DNA from: JBIOJM01 sp044450785
Lineage (GTDB): Bacteria; Planctomycetota; Planctomycetia; Isosphaerales; Isosphaeraceae
Length of the DNA: 64,000 nucleotides
Reading direction: 5' to 3'
Assembly: GCA_044450785.1 (NCBI GenBank)
Contig: JBIOJM010000002.1
Location: 1-64,000, forward strand
Both the position numbers and the translations under genes were made by a program. A model generated the notes under the pieces. That model was given only the letters and a program-made list of their open reading frames with translations. It was not told the origin of the DNA and made no database searches. Below, in pieces: positions 54,101 through 62,531 of the stretch (the stretch's first letter is position 1; each line of letters starts with the position of its first letter).

Positions 54101-55966
54101 TCAGGCGGGAGGCGCCGTCAGGCCGAGCCGGCCGCGGAGCGCGCCGAGGGCCGGCGCGAGGTCCCCGACCTGCTTGCGCCCCGCCTCGCTCCCCAGGCCC
54201 CAGACGAAGACGCCAAGGTACTCGACGGGCCAGTTCGAGCCGAAGGTCGGCTTGCCGGCGTACAGTGTCAGGAGGCCGGTGAAGACGAGCAGGCCCACGG
54301 CCAGCGACGAGAGGAGAACGGACAGTACGGGGAGGTACTTCCGCGGGTCCCTCGTCCACGCGACGATCCTCTCTCGCCACCCGGGCGGCCTTCTCCTTGC
54401 CTCTCCCGCTCCCGTTCCCGCTCCCGCTCCCGGTGCGCTCTCCAACTCCGCAACGTGTTGCGGGGTGGACGGCCAAAGCCCCTTTTTTTCGAGGGCTTCG
54501 ATCAGGGCGGTCAATTCTTGGTCATCCGGGCTCGCGACCAAATTGAGCCAGTCTCCGGGCTTCTGCGCCTGGACGTCCACGTCGTCCTTCGCCCGGGGGA
54601 GGGTCGCGCCGAGGGTCCCGAGGAGGGTCACCTCATCGTTGACCTTCTTGAGCCGTGCGGCGACCACGCCCCGGGTGAGCGAACCGTCCTGGATGGCTGC
54701 CGCCAGCGCGACGAGCCGATCCGCAAGTCCGGCAACCCAGGGGCTCGTCATCAGGGCGCCGAGGGATGGGTCGGCCAGGGACTGTTCCCCGAACTGGTCA
54801 AGGGCGGCGCGCCGGTCGCGGATCAGCTTGAGCTGGTCCTCGGAGACGACCTGGGCCTCGTCGATCTCCTTCACGATCTGGTTGAGCAGCGACTGGGCCT
54901 GCGTTTGCGACAGGCCACTGGCCTGCTCGTTGAGCAGGCGGAGCCGGCGCTGCCAATCCGCGACGTCGTCGCTGGCCAACAGCCACGGGCGGGCCAGCCG
55001 CTCTTGCAGCGAGTCGATCCGCCGGAAGGTCTGCAGCAGCGCCGAGCCCGTCGTGGCCATGTAGGTGACCACGAACGAGAGGGAGAAGCCCACGAGCAGG
55101 ACCAGCAGCGGGAGGCCCCAGGAGTCGCGGACCGTCACTTCGAGAGGGAGCGTCTGGACCGAGTTCCAGTCGCCGGACAGCTCGACGGCGCCCCGGTAGG
55201 TGCCGGGTTCAAGGTCGGCGGACTTGAGCACGACCTGGAACGACGTCCAGAGGCCGGGCGGGAGGTCGAACTCGGCGCCGACTTCCGGGCCGGGCGGGGT
55301 GCGCGGCAGGACGGCGACCGCGCCTTCGGGGAGGCCGTGCGCATTGGTGCCGCCTCCGTCCAGTGGACCGGTCAGGGCGACCCGGACACGCCCGTGGCCG
55401 TCGGCCTTCTGCCGCACGCTGAATTGGGCGGATTCCGCCCCGGCTTTGCCGCCGAGCCGCGGCAGGAAAGACCGTGTCACGCGGACGACCAGCGGGGAGG
55501 GGTGGGGCGCCAGCTCGAGGGCCGTTTTCGCGGTCGCCTTGAGCTCGACAGGCAGCTCGAGCCGGGCGTTGGGCTTGATCCCCTGATAGAGCAGGCGGAT
55601 CGCCCCCTGATAGGTCCCCGAGGCGGGGGCCGGTCCGGCGGTGACCGTGACGAGCACCGCCTGCCCCGCTTCGAGGGTCGCGACCATCACGGGGCTGACC
55701 TGATAATTGTTGGCCGCGATGACCGGGCCATCCTTGACGGCGAGGTCGCCGGGGAGCAGGTGGAGGCCCCTGATCGCGTCCTTGCCCGCGAGCACGTAGA
55801 ACGAGGCGCTGGACTTGTCCTGCCCGGTCGCCCCGCTCATCTGGAGCTTGGCGACCGAGAACGACGGCGGTTCAGCGGCAGGGGGCGGAGTCGCCGGGGC
55901 GCCACTCCCCGGCAACGCCACGATCGCTGCGACGCTGATGAGCATATGGAGGGCGAGCACACACAT
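54101..55966 (-). CDS. Multi-pass membrane protein with coiled-coil domain (conflict island)
   Basis: 621 aa, ATG with AAGGGA upstream. An N-terminal signal peptide (VLALHMLISVAAIVAL) precedes an extracytoplasmic beta-sandwich region of about 270 residues. Then comes a transmembrane helix (GLPLLVLLVGFSLSFVVTYM) and a largely helical cytoplasmic region of about 220 residues (RIDSLQERLARPW, LRLLNEQASGLSQTQAQSLL). One or two further membrane segments follow (YLPVLSVLLSSLAVGLLVFT, VEYLGVFVWGLGSEAG). No family recognised. It is third in the caspase/metalloprotease operon, 57 bp after the preceding gene. Possible membrane sensor, pore or scaffold (inference). Confidence 0.75.
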   Translation of the reverse strand: MCVLALHMLISVAAIVALPGSGAPATPPPAAEPPSFSVAKLQMSGATGQDKSSASFYVLAGKDAIRGLHLLPGDLAVKDGPVIAANNYQVSPVMVATLEAGQAVLVTVTAGPAPASGTYQGAIRLLYQGIKPNARLELPVELKATAKTALELAPHPSPLVVRVTRSFLPRLGGKAGAESAQFSVRQKADGHGRVRVALTGPLDGGGTNAHGLPEGAVAVLPRTPPGPEVGAEFDLPPGLWTSFQVVLKSADLEPGTYRGAVELSGDWNSVQTLPLEVTVRDSWGLPLLVLLVGFSLSFVVTYMATTGSALLQTFRRIDSLQERLARPWLLASDDVADWQRRLRLLNEQASGLSQTQAQSLLNQIVKEIDEAQVVSEDQLKLIRDRRAALDQFGEQSLADPSLGALMTSPWVAGLADRLVALAAAIQDGSLTRGVVAARLKKVNDEVTLLGTLGATLPRAKDDVDVQAQKPGDWLNLVASPDDQELTALIEALEKKGLWPSTPQHVAELESAPGAGAGTGAGEARRRPPGWRERIVAWTRDPRKYLPVLSVLLSSLAVGLLVFTGLLTLYAGKPTFGSNWPVEYLGVFVWGLGSEAGRKQVGDLAPALGALRGRLGLTAPPA

Positions 55967-56023
55967 GGTCGGCGATCCCTTCGGGATTGGTCGGCAGGCT
56001 AGCGCGGCAGGGCGAGCCGTCGC

Positions 56024-58363
56024 TCACGGATATTGGTTCCGGATGAACGCGATGTCGGTCGGCGACAGGTCGGTGTTCAGGCCCACCGAGAACCCGTCGG
56101 TCGTCCACGTCGCCGGGATTGGGTACATCATGATCGAATTCTTGTCGAGGTTCGTGAAGTTCGTCTCGCTCTTGGAGTACGGCTCGAACATGTTCGAGTC
56201 GATGACATCCCGGGGCCAGTTGTTGGGCGGGCCCGACAGGGCCTCGTACACCGCCTCCCGGTCCCAGGGGATCCCGCCATCGGGGTTCTGGTGCTCGTGG
56301 ATCAGCCCCAAGGCGTGGCCGAACTCGTGCAGGACCACTTGCCGCAGCTCCGCGCCGCCGGTCTCCGGTGTCAGCCACCCGTAGTTCATCGTGGGCTGCC
56401 CCTGGGGCACCCGATTACAGGTCGTGCCGAGCGTTGACCACGACCCCGGATGCTGGAACGAGATCCGGATGCTCGTCTCGGTGGTGTTGGGCGGGAAGAC
56501 CAGCCTCAGGTTGGCCGTCCGGCCCGGCACGGTCCACTGCAAGGCGGCCGCTTGCACCCGCTTCTGCACGGTCGGGTCGCCGTCGAGGAACGAGACGGTG
56601 ATGTTAGAGTCCTTCGGCCACTTGGCGCTCTTCTGCAGCGCGGCGCGCTCGGCAGTGTCGGCCGCCGGCTTGGTCGCGTACCAGGCGAAGCACCACCGGG
56701 TCTTGTTGACGATTTGCTGGTCGATCTTGTCCATCAATGCCTCGAGACTGGACCTGGGCATGCCGAAGGTCCGGACCAGCCGCGCCATGATGGCATCGTC
56801 GGGGCGGCGGAATCGCAGGGTTGCGTCGACCTCGCGGCCTACGTTGGGAGATTTCGAGGTCGCGTCCGCCCCGCCGCCGACGTCGTACAGGTTCGCTACA
56901 CCCCGGCGCCGCCCGAGCCGCTTGACCTGGGCGAACAGGGCGGACTCGACGTCACCGAGCCCGGGCTCCTCCGGCATAGGCCGGGCGGACTCGAAGCCCA
57001 AGATCGGCACGGCGTACTCGAAGACCCTGATCGGCGCCGGGTTCATCCACAAGAGCCACGGCTCACCGCCCCACACCCGCGAGCAGACCTGCGCCGCCAG
57101 CGAGCCGGGTGGCACGAGATCCGGCCGCTCGACACTGGCGTCGAGGATCAGACACCAGCTCCTGCGGAGCATTGGAGGGACCGTGGAGATGCGGGCGCCA
57201 TTCTCGGGCCCGAGGGCGAGTGCGAGGGCCTCGACGTCAGGATGCGGATGATCTCGACAGAGCAGGTTGCGGAGGTTAGCGACGATGAGCCGCAAGCTCT
57301 TGAGGTCTTCCTCGCTTGCTGGGTCCAGCGTTTTCCTGGGGGGCTGCGGCACGACGTTCGGCGAAGGGATGTCCTTGACGTCGGGGAACCGCATCTCGCT
57401 CGTCCCGTGGTCGGCGAGGGTGGGCCTGGGTGCCTCGGGGCGCTGTGCGACCGCCGGCTCCAGTGGCTTCCTACCCAGCAGGAGATGAGCGCCGAAGAGG
57501 CCGAGCATGGGGTTCTGGAATTTCTCCCCGAGGATCTCGGCGACGACGCCGTCGGACAACACCTGTCGACCATTGACCAGGCCGAGCCGCGCCAATTCGG
57601 CCATCCTCAGGCCGGCGTAGTCGGCCTGGAAGCCGCCTCCTTCGGCCATCAGGATGGCCGCCCCGGCCAAGTCGGCGCGGCGGTCGCCCGCATCGGGGTC
57701 TTGACCGTCGGGCCGTTGCATCAAGAAGACCTGCGTCTGCCACCCGCGCGTGGCGACGATCGTCTGTTCCAGCGTCGCGCCCGAGGCGAGTTCGAGACTC
57801 AGCCGGAAAAACCCCGGATCGACCCGGACGTTGCATGCCGCCCACGGGTTGCCTTCGAGATTGACTTTGGCCTTCTCGGCGACGTCGACGACCATCCCTC
57901 CCGCAGCGTCCCTGAGGGTCAGCCCACGTGCCGGGTTGTCGGGTCGTGGGGGCCGCGCAGCCTCGGTGGGCGCGGTCCAGTCGCGGGCAAAGACGAAGAT
58001 CCAGCTCCCCGAGCCGGCCTCATGGTGGACAGCGTCGGGACGGCTCTGCTGCTGGGCAGCCTCGATCTGGCCCTCGTCGGTCGTGGCGGTTCCGCGCAGC
58101 GGCGCTGGAGACGCGAACTCGGGGCATGGGTAGGTCTTCGTGAACGGATCCTTTGTCAGGACGACGAGCTCTTCGCTGGTCTGGAAACCGGCTCGCACCT
58201 TGACTTTGTAGATGCCGGGTTCGAGGTCCGCACGGATGCGGCCCCGGCCCTTGGCGACCAGCCGCAGGTGGCCGTCCAGCACGAACAGTTCGGCGGCCTC
58301 GTCCGCCGTGCTCACATCAAAGTGGACGAGCTCGTCCGCGGCGTCAGAGAGTAAAATCGACAC
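56024..58363 (-). CDS. Astacin-like zinc metalloprotease with large N-terminal region
   Basis: 779 aa from GTG 58363, which has a near-perfect GGAAGGAGGA ribosome site inside the caspase gene; it overlaps that gene by 20 bp, so the two are translationally coupled. The C-terminal ~190 residues form a metzincin catalytic domain: zinc motif HEFGHALGLIHEH at residue 679 and Met-turn SIMMYP near residue 743, preceded by LQWTVPGRTANLRL. The N-terminal part starts with a beta-rich module (LEPGIYKVKVRAGFQTSEEL) and continues through an unassigned ~400-residue region. No signal peptide, so it is probably cytoplasmic, which is unusual for astacins. It may be a protease activated by the caspase; this is inference. 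Confidence 0.88.
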   Translation of the reverse strand: MSILLSDAADELVHFDVSTADEAAELFVLDGHLRLVAKGRGRIRADLEPGIYKVKVRAGFQTSEELVVLTKDPFTKTYPCPEFASPAPLRGTATTDEGQIEAAQQQSRPDAVHHEAGSGSWIFVFARDWTAPTEAARPPRPDNPARGLTLRDAAGGMVVDVAEKAKVNLEGNPWAACNVRVDPGFFRLSLELASGATLEQTIVATRGWQTQVFLMQRPDGQDPDAGDRRADLAGAAILMAEGGGFQADYAGLRMAELARLGLVNGRQVLSDGVVAEILGEKFQNPMLGLFGAHLLLGRKPLEPAVAQRPEAPRPTLADHGTSEMRFPDVKDIPSPNVVPQPPRKTLDPASEEDLKSLRLIVANLRNLLCRDHPHPDVEALALALGPENGARISTVPPMLRRSWCLILDASVERPDLVPPGSLAAQVCSRVWGGEPWLLWMNPAPIRVFEYAVPILGFESARPMPEEPGLGDVESALFAQVKRLGRRRGVANLYDVGGGADATSKSPNVGREVDATLRFRRPDDAIMARLVRTFGMPRSSLEALMDKIDQQIVNKTRWCFAWYATKPAADTAERAALQKSAKWPKDSNITVSFLDGDPTVQKRVQAAALQWTVPGRTANLRLVFPPNTTETSIRISFQHPGSWSTLGTTCNRVPQGQPTMNYGWLTPETGGAELRQVVLHEFGHALGLIHEHQNPDGGIPWDREAVYEALSGPPNNWPRDVIDSNMFEPYSKSETNFTNLDKNSIMMYPIPATWTTDGFSVGLNTDLSPTDIAFIRNQYP

Positions 58364-59402
58364 GGCCGTCCTCCTTCCCGCTGGGAACGGTGAAGGTCTT
58401 CTGCCGCCCCAGGCTCAAGATCTGGGCCAGGTACGTCCCTCGAGGGAGATCCAATTCCCAGGTGACCGTATCCGCGACCTTCTTGCCGACGACCTCGAAC
58501 TTGATGCCGTTGCGAACCTCAACCTCGCGGCCCAGGGTGTCCGCGGCGAGGCCGATCTCCACCTGATATGTTTTCGCCGGCGCGCTGGCGATCACGAAAC
58601 CTTCGCCGGTGCTCGGATTGAGAGTGAATACGGGTTGCTTGGGGACTTCCGGGTTCTTCTGATCCTCGGGAGCGAGAAAGTTCTTCATGTTCTCGTTGAG
58701 ATAGTCGCGGAGCGAGGCCGCCGTGATGAGGTTGTCAGGGCGACTGGCGGCGCCCCTGAGGCCCGCCAGCAGGGCCGTGGTGAACACGCCGTGGGTCTCC
58801 ACACCGACGGTCCGCTCGCGGGACGTCTTCGACCACACGGCCCCGAAGCCGTAGAGGTATTTCACCTTATCGACCGCCCGATGGTCGTAAGTGTCGTCCC
58901 ACTTCAGGTTGTTCAAATGGGTCGAGGGGTAGTGATCGCGACAGCAGTCCATGAAGAGAAGGATTTCCTCGAAGGAGACCGAGCGGAAGAACCAATCGGC
59001 GTAGGCTTTGCCGAGGATATGATAGCCGAACCTCCGCTCCGCTGCGTTGGCCATCAGTAAGGCGGTATGGTCGGCTTGCGGCTCGATCCCGTGGCCGGCC
59101 ATGTAGATGTAGAGCCGCCGTCCCGGGTTGTACGTCATCCGATCGGGCCAGACCAGTTCGTACAAGTCATCGAAGGCGGCTTCGACGTCGCTGGTAATCG
59201 GCCTCGCCTGCTTGAGCGTGGTGAACAGCGGATAGTCTGAGGTGAGGATCACCCGGACATTCGATGGGGGCACGTCGCCTCCTCGAGGAGACACAACCCA
59301 GTCCCGGAAGTCCTTCGCGTCGTTCTCGGGGCCGTTAAGATCGCTGACACCCGGATACTTCTGGACCCCGACGATGATTGCCCAGTCCTTGGTCTGAGGC
59401 AT
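58344..59402 (-). CDS. Caspase-like (peptidase C14) protease
   Basis: 352 aa from ATG 59402 (GGTGGA upstream); the longer open frame upstream overlaps the divergent gene's leader and is not coding-like. Residues 5-230 form a caspase fold: DWAIIVGVQKYPGVSDLNGP, DAKDFRDWV, the catalytic His in YIYMAGHGIEPQ (H104) and catalytic Cys in LLFMDCCRDH (C153/C154). The C-terminal ~100 residues are a beta-rich module (YQVEIGLAADTLGREVEVRN, LDLPRGTYLAQIL) resembling the start of the next gene's product. Both catalytic residues are present, so it is likely active. It is first in an operon divergent from TIR-FGE copy 2. Confidence 0.93.
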   Translation of the reverse strand: MPQTKDWAIIVGVQKYPGVSDLNGPENDAKDFRDWVVSPRGGDVPPSNVRVILTSDYPLFTTLKQARPITSDVEAAFDDLYELVWPDRMTYNPGRRLYIYMAGHGIEPQADHTALLMANAAERRFGYHILGKAYADWFFRSVSFEEILLFMDCCRDHYPSTHLNNLKWDDTYDHRAVDKVKYLYGFGAVWSKTSRERTVGVETHGVFTTALLAGLRGAASRPDNLITAASLRDYLNENMKNFLAPEDQKNPEVPKQPVFTLNPSTGEGFVIASAPAKTYQVEIGLAADTLGREVEVRNGIKFEVVGKKVADTVTWELDLPRGTYLAQILSLGRQKTFTVPSGKEDGRVDFTL

Positions 59403-59586
59403 TTGGTTGGGTCCACCATGAAATGGCGGCAGCGGCACAGCTTCCGGAACGGAGCACGGAAATAGAATTATGAGTTTGGCAGTCAGGAAATGCAACCTCC
59501 CGGATGACGGCAGGGTTGGGACCGCAACGGCTCGCCCCTCGGTCGAGCGGACCGATGGATAGGGAGGATCCGGGCTGCTGAACAGC
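59403..59586. other. Divergent promoter region between caspase operon and TIR-FGE copy 2
   Basis: 184 bp unique sequence plus the 97-bp duplicated leader (59587-59683) separate the two start codons. A shared regulatory region is likely. I could not fix promoter boxes. Confidence 0.4.
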
Positions 59587-59683
59587 GAGAATCTTGTTGT
59601 TGTCCGCACGTCGAATTGATACGCTCGAATCGTCGCTGGCAGCAACCCGGGTGGCAGGGTAGGACCGATGCGGTGAGGGGCTC

Positions 59684-61012
59684 ATGTCGAAGATCTTCCT
59701 CTCCTATCGGCGGCAGGATTCGATCGGCGCTGCCGGGCGGATCTACGACCGTCTTCTTGCTCACTTCGGCCGCGATTGTGTCTTCATGGACATCGATTCC
59801 ATTCCCTTCGGTGAAGACTTCCGGGAACACATCGACTCGGCCGTCGGTCAGTGCGACGTGGTCCTCGCCGTGATCGGAACGAAGTGGGCTGGGGACACCG
59901 ACGCTCATCGACGGCTCGACGACGCGAGAGACTTTGTCCGGATCGAGCTTGAATCAGCGCTGAATCGGAATCTACCCGTGATCCCGATCCTGATCGATCG
60001 TGCCACGATGCCGGGCGAGGCCGACTTGCCGCCCTCGCTCGCCCGCCTGGCCTTTCGCAATGCGATCGATGTGGATCAGGGACGGGACTTCCACCATCAT
60101 GTCGACCGGCTCATCAAAGGGATCGAATTCCTCTTCCAGAAGTCGTCCGCCGCGACCGCGAAGCCACCTCGAGAGACCGCGATTCGATCGGCGGGGCCCG
60201 AATCGCCACCTTCGTCACCGGCGAAAAAACTAACCAATTCTCTCGGCATGACCTTGGTTCGTATCGAGCCCGGCTCGTTCCTGATGGGCTCCTCCAAGGA
60301 CCAGATCGATCATCTGATGCGGCTATTTCCTGATTCCAAGCGGGAGTGGTTCGATGGCGAGCAGCCCCAGCATACGGTCAAGATCACTGGTCCGTTCTAC
60401 CTGGGAGCCCACCAGGTCACGCAGGGTCAGTACCAGGCGGTGATGGGAAACAACCCGAGTCAATTCAAGGGGTCGGGCGACCTGCCGGTGGAGAACGTGT
60501 CCTGGCTCGACGCGGTCAAGTTCTGCAACAAGCTGAGCGAGCGGGAGAAGCGGACGCCGTTCTATCGGATCGACGGCAGCGAGGTCAGCCCTGTCGGTGG
60601 TAACGGCTATCGCCTTCCGACGGAGGCGGAATGGGAGTATGCCTGCCGGGCGACGAGCACGCCCCTGTATCCCTTCGGCGATGACGCGAGCAATCTGGGC
60701 GAGCATGCGTGGTACTCCAGCAACTCCGAAGGTAAGACCAATCCAGTCGGCCAGAAGTTGCCGAACGCCTGGGGCCTGAATGATATGCTGGGGAACGTCT
60801 GGGAATGGTGCGCCGATTGGTATGATGCGAAGTACTACGCTTCCTCACCGCCTGCCGACCCGCCGGGCGCGTCCGGGGCCTCGCACCGGGTCTTCCGGGG
60901 CGGTAGCTGGGTCGACAACCCGTGGCTCTGCCGGCCGGCGTACCGCAACAGGAGCTCGCCGGAGAACCGGTTCATCTCCCTGGGGTTCCGCGTGGCCGCA
61001 GTCCAGGAATGA
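59684..61012 (+). CDS. TIR - FGE-sulfatase (C-type-lectin fold) protein, DGR-type variable receptor, copy 2
   Basis: 442 aa, the same length and architecture as the gene at 52672. The TIR domain differs from copy 1 at only a few residues (for example GAAGRIYDRLLAHFGRDCVF) and keeps the Glu-containing DFVRIELESAL. The FGE domain is complete. The variable patch (residues 408-432) reads GGSWVDNPWLCRPAYRNRSS then PENRFISLGFR, against GGGWFYFPRFCRPAFRFRGT in copy 1. Outside the patch, differences include third-position (silent) changes; inside it none do. Divergent from the caspase operon, so the two are probably co-regulated. Confidence 0.93.
   Translation: MSKIFLSYRRQDSIGAAGRIYDRLLAHFGRDCVFMDIDSIPFGEDFREHIDSAVGQCDVVLAVIGTKWAGDTDAHRRLDDARDFVRIELESALNRNLPVIPILIDRATMPGEADLPPSLARLAFRNAIDVDQGRDFHHHVDRLIKGIEFLFQKSSAATAKPPRETAIRSAGPESPPSSPAKKLTNSLGMTLVRIEPGSFLMGSSKDQIDHLMRLFPDSKREWFDGEQPQHTVKITGPFYLGAHQVTQGQYQAVMGNNPSQFKGSGDLPVENVSWLDAVKFCNKLSEREKRTPFYRIDGSEVSPVGGNGYRLPTEAEWEYACRATSTPLYPFGDDASNLGEHAWYSSNSEGKTNPVGQKLPNAWGLNDMLGNVWEWCADWYDAKYYASSPPADPPGASGASHRVFRGGSWVDNPWLCRPAYRNRSSPENRFISLGFRVAAVQE
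60888..61009 (+). other. DGR-type variable region (VR), copy 2
   Basis: Aligned without gaps to copy 1 (offset 7,012). This copy keeps more template-like codons (AGC, AAC, AAC, AGC, GAG, AAC), so it appears less mutated. Codons that never vary lack template A at positions 1 and 2 in the inferred template (CCG, CGG, GCG, CTG, TTC). Confidence 0.9.
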
Positions 61013-61044
61013 TCCGGGGACGTAGCCATCGAGCGTAGGCCGGG

Positions 61045-61071
61045 CCGGCGGCGAGGCGGAGCCGACGCCGG
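61045..61071 (+). other. GC hairpin just downstream of VR, copy 2
   Basis: Identical to the hairpin at 54033-54059, at the same distance from the stop. Confidence 0.55.
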
Positions 61072-61174
61072 ACCGTGCCGGAGTGAGATGGCGGAGTTGG
61101 CGCGCCGGTTCGAAACCGCCTGAACAGGTTGCTCTGTCGTGACGGCCAGGATCGCGCCGGATTCCCTACCGTTC

Positions 61175-61359
61175 CTTCGGGGGCCGGAACGGCGGCGCGA
61201 TCGAGCCGGTCGGGACAGCGCTGGAGGGCGGTCGAGTCTGGAGTATCGGAAAATGCCACAAGGTGGCCAACCAGACTCCTTGCCGTGAACGGGAGGCAAT
61301 CAGCCTGCCCTCTCCCAGGCGGAGCCGATCCTTGATCTCGGGCCGCCAGTATGCGGTTC
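61175..61359 (-). pseudogene. Fragment of glycosyltransferase gene 3' end
   Basis: 61179-61359 aligns over 181 bp without net indels to 62536-62716, the last ~60 codons of the PMT-like gene, at roughly 85% identity. On the minus strand it reads AYWRPEIKDRLRLGEG, as in the intact gene. The stop codon position has changed. The fragment ends exactly at the PIN gene's stop. Confidence 0.82.
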
Positions 61360-61930
61360 AAATCTGGTCGACGTGCCCTCGCAGCAAGTTTGCTGTTTTC
61401 AATAACCCCTTTTTCTCCAGGGATTCCACATACTCGTGCGCTGTCAGCGGCGGATTCTTGTACCGCTCGCGCATCTGTCGGATGGCGTCAAAGACGACTT
61501 CTCGGTCCAGGTCGATCAGGCGGGCGATGAACGTGTCCGGGTGTTGTGCCACGATGCCGAAGGCCGCAAGCGGCTCAGGTGGAAAGTCGTCGAGGTTGAT
61601 AGTGACGATCACATCGGCGCGGCCGACGATCGCGGCTGCCACGACATGGCGGTCATCGGCATCGGGCAGTTCCAGGGTCGGGATCACATCCTCATACCCA
61701 GTGATGAGACAGTCTTCGACGCTCTGATTGAGGAGGCCGACGGTCCGGGCGACGCGATCCGCTTTCGCGGGATTCTTGGCCAGCAGTTTCGCCGACCACT
61801 CCTCGTTAATCTGGGCAGTCCACCGCGCGCGGAATAAGTCGGTCCGCGCGAGAGTGAGCAAGAGGTCGCGCAGCGTCTGGGGATACAACACGCAAGCGTC
61901 GAAGAGCGCCGTAAAGGTCGCCAAGGTCAA
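61358..61930 (-). CDS. PIN-domain toxin (VapC-like)
   Basis: 190 aa from a TTG whose last bases overlap the antitoxin stop (TTGA), a coupled start. The N-terminal catalytic Asp is in TALFDACVLYP. Further acidic metal ligands are in LELPDADDRHVVAAAIVGRA and IVTINLDDFP. The C-terminal helical extension (REVVFDAIRQMRERYKNPPL) is longer than in a minimal VapC. Predicted Mg-dependent RNase, held inactive by the upstream-encoded HTH protein. The pair lies between two copies of a glycosyltransferase 3' end. Confidence 0.88.
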   Translation of the reverse strand: MTLATFTALFDACVLYPQTLRDLLLTLARTDLFRARWTAQINEEWSAKLLAKNPAKADRVARTVGLLNQSVEDCLITGYEDVIPTLELPDADDRHVVAAAIVGRADVIVTINLDDFPPEPLAAFGIVAQHPDTFIARLIDLDREVVFDAIRQMRERYKNPPLTAHEYVESLEKKGLLKTANLLRGHVDQI

Positions 61931-62391
61931 TCGTCCGAGTCGAGTTCTTGGCCAAGCGCGGCCAGTTCCGTCAAGGCCGCGTCTCTTCGTGCATCGACCT
62001 TGTGCTTGTACTCCAAGAGATCGCGCAGCATGACGCGCCGATGGGTTCCGACCTTATGATGGGGGATCTCGCCTTTATCGAGCAAGCCGATGAGGTGCGG
62101 TCGCGAAACGTTGAGCAGGTTGGCGGCCTCCTGTGTGGTCAGCTCGGCGTGAACCGAGCAGGCCGTGACGGCATTGCCCTGGGCCGTTTCCGCCAGGATC
62201 GTCTTCAGAAGTTGGATCGCCACGGCAGGCAGCACGAGCTGCTCGCCTGGGCCCTCGTCAGCCTGAACATGGAGCGTGAGCTTGTAGGCCCGCTGCATGA
62301 GCGACGCCAGGCGCCGTATCGACTCCGCCGCCAGGGCTCGGTCGTCATCGCTTGGAGTCACCGGTGCGAAGCGTTCGAGTTGGGCAGCCAT
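61927..62391 (-). CDS. Excisionase-type HTH antitoxin
   Basis: 154 aa, ATG start. The C-terminal half has a MerR/excisionase-like HTH: LTTQEAANLLNVSRPHLIGL, then LLDKGEIPHHKVGTHRRVML and RDLLEYKHKVDARRDAALTE. The N-terminal half is helical (RALAAESIRRLASLMQRAYK). This architecture with a PIN gene directly downstream is a common type II toxin-antitoxin pair. It likely represses its own promoter. Confidence 0.87.
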   Translation of the reverse strand: MAAQLERFAPVTPSDDDRALAAESIRRLASLMQRAYKLTLHVQADEGPGEQLVLPAVAIQLLKTILAETAQGNAVTACSVHAELTTQEAANLLNVSRPHLIGLLDKGEIPHHKVGTHRRVMLRDLLEYKHKVDARRDAALTELAALGQELDSDD

Positions 62392-62443
62392 AGATCGCCC
62401 TCTTCCTGAGTATCCTCGACCTGTCGACCACCAGATCTAGCAC

Positions 62444-62460
62444 ATAAACGCAATAAACGC
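62444..62460 (-). promoter_or_regulatory. Direct repeats upstream of the antitoxin gene
   Basis: Two exact ATAAACGC copies with a 9-bp period (62444 and 62453) lie 53-69 bp upstream of the antitoxin start in an AT-rich patch. Possible antitoxin binding site or part of the promoter. Confidence 0.35.
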
Positions 62461-62531
62461 AAGATTCAATCGTAGTCAACGAAAAGCGGATGGGCCGGGA
62501 AGTAGTCGGCCGGTCACCACCGATCCGGCTC

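Larger units (their letters stand above)
59587..61096 (+). repeat. 1.51-kb duplication, copy 2 (TIR-FGE unit)
   Basis: Partner of 52575-54084. Similarity begins at GAGAATCTTG and ends at GATGGCGGAG, with unrelated sequence outside on both sides. Confidence 0.92.

Noticed and set aside
59403..59645. N-terminal extension of the caspase frame upstream of 59402
   Set aside because: The extra residues lack domain character and run into the duplicated leader of the divergent TIR gene. The ATG at 59402 begins the caspase fold directly.
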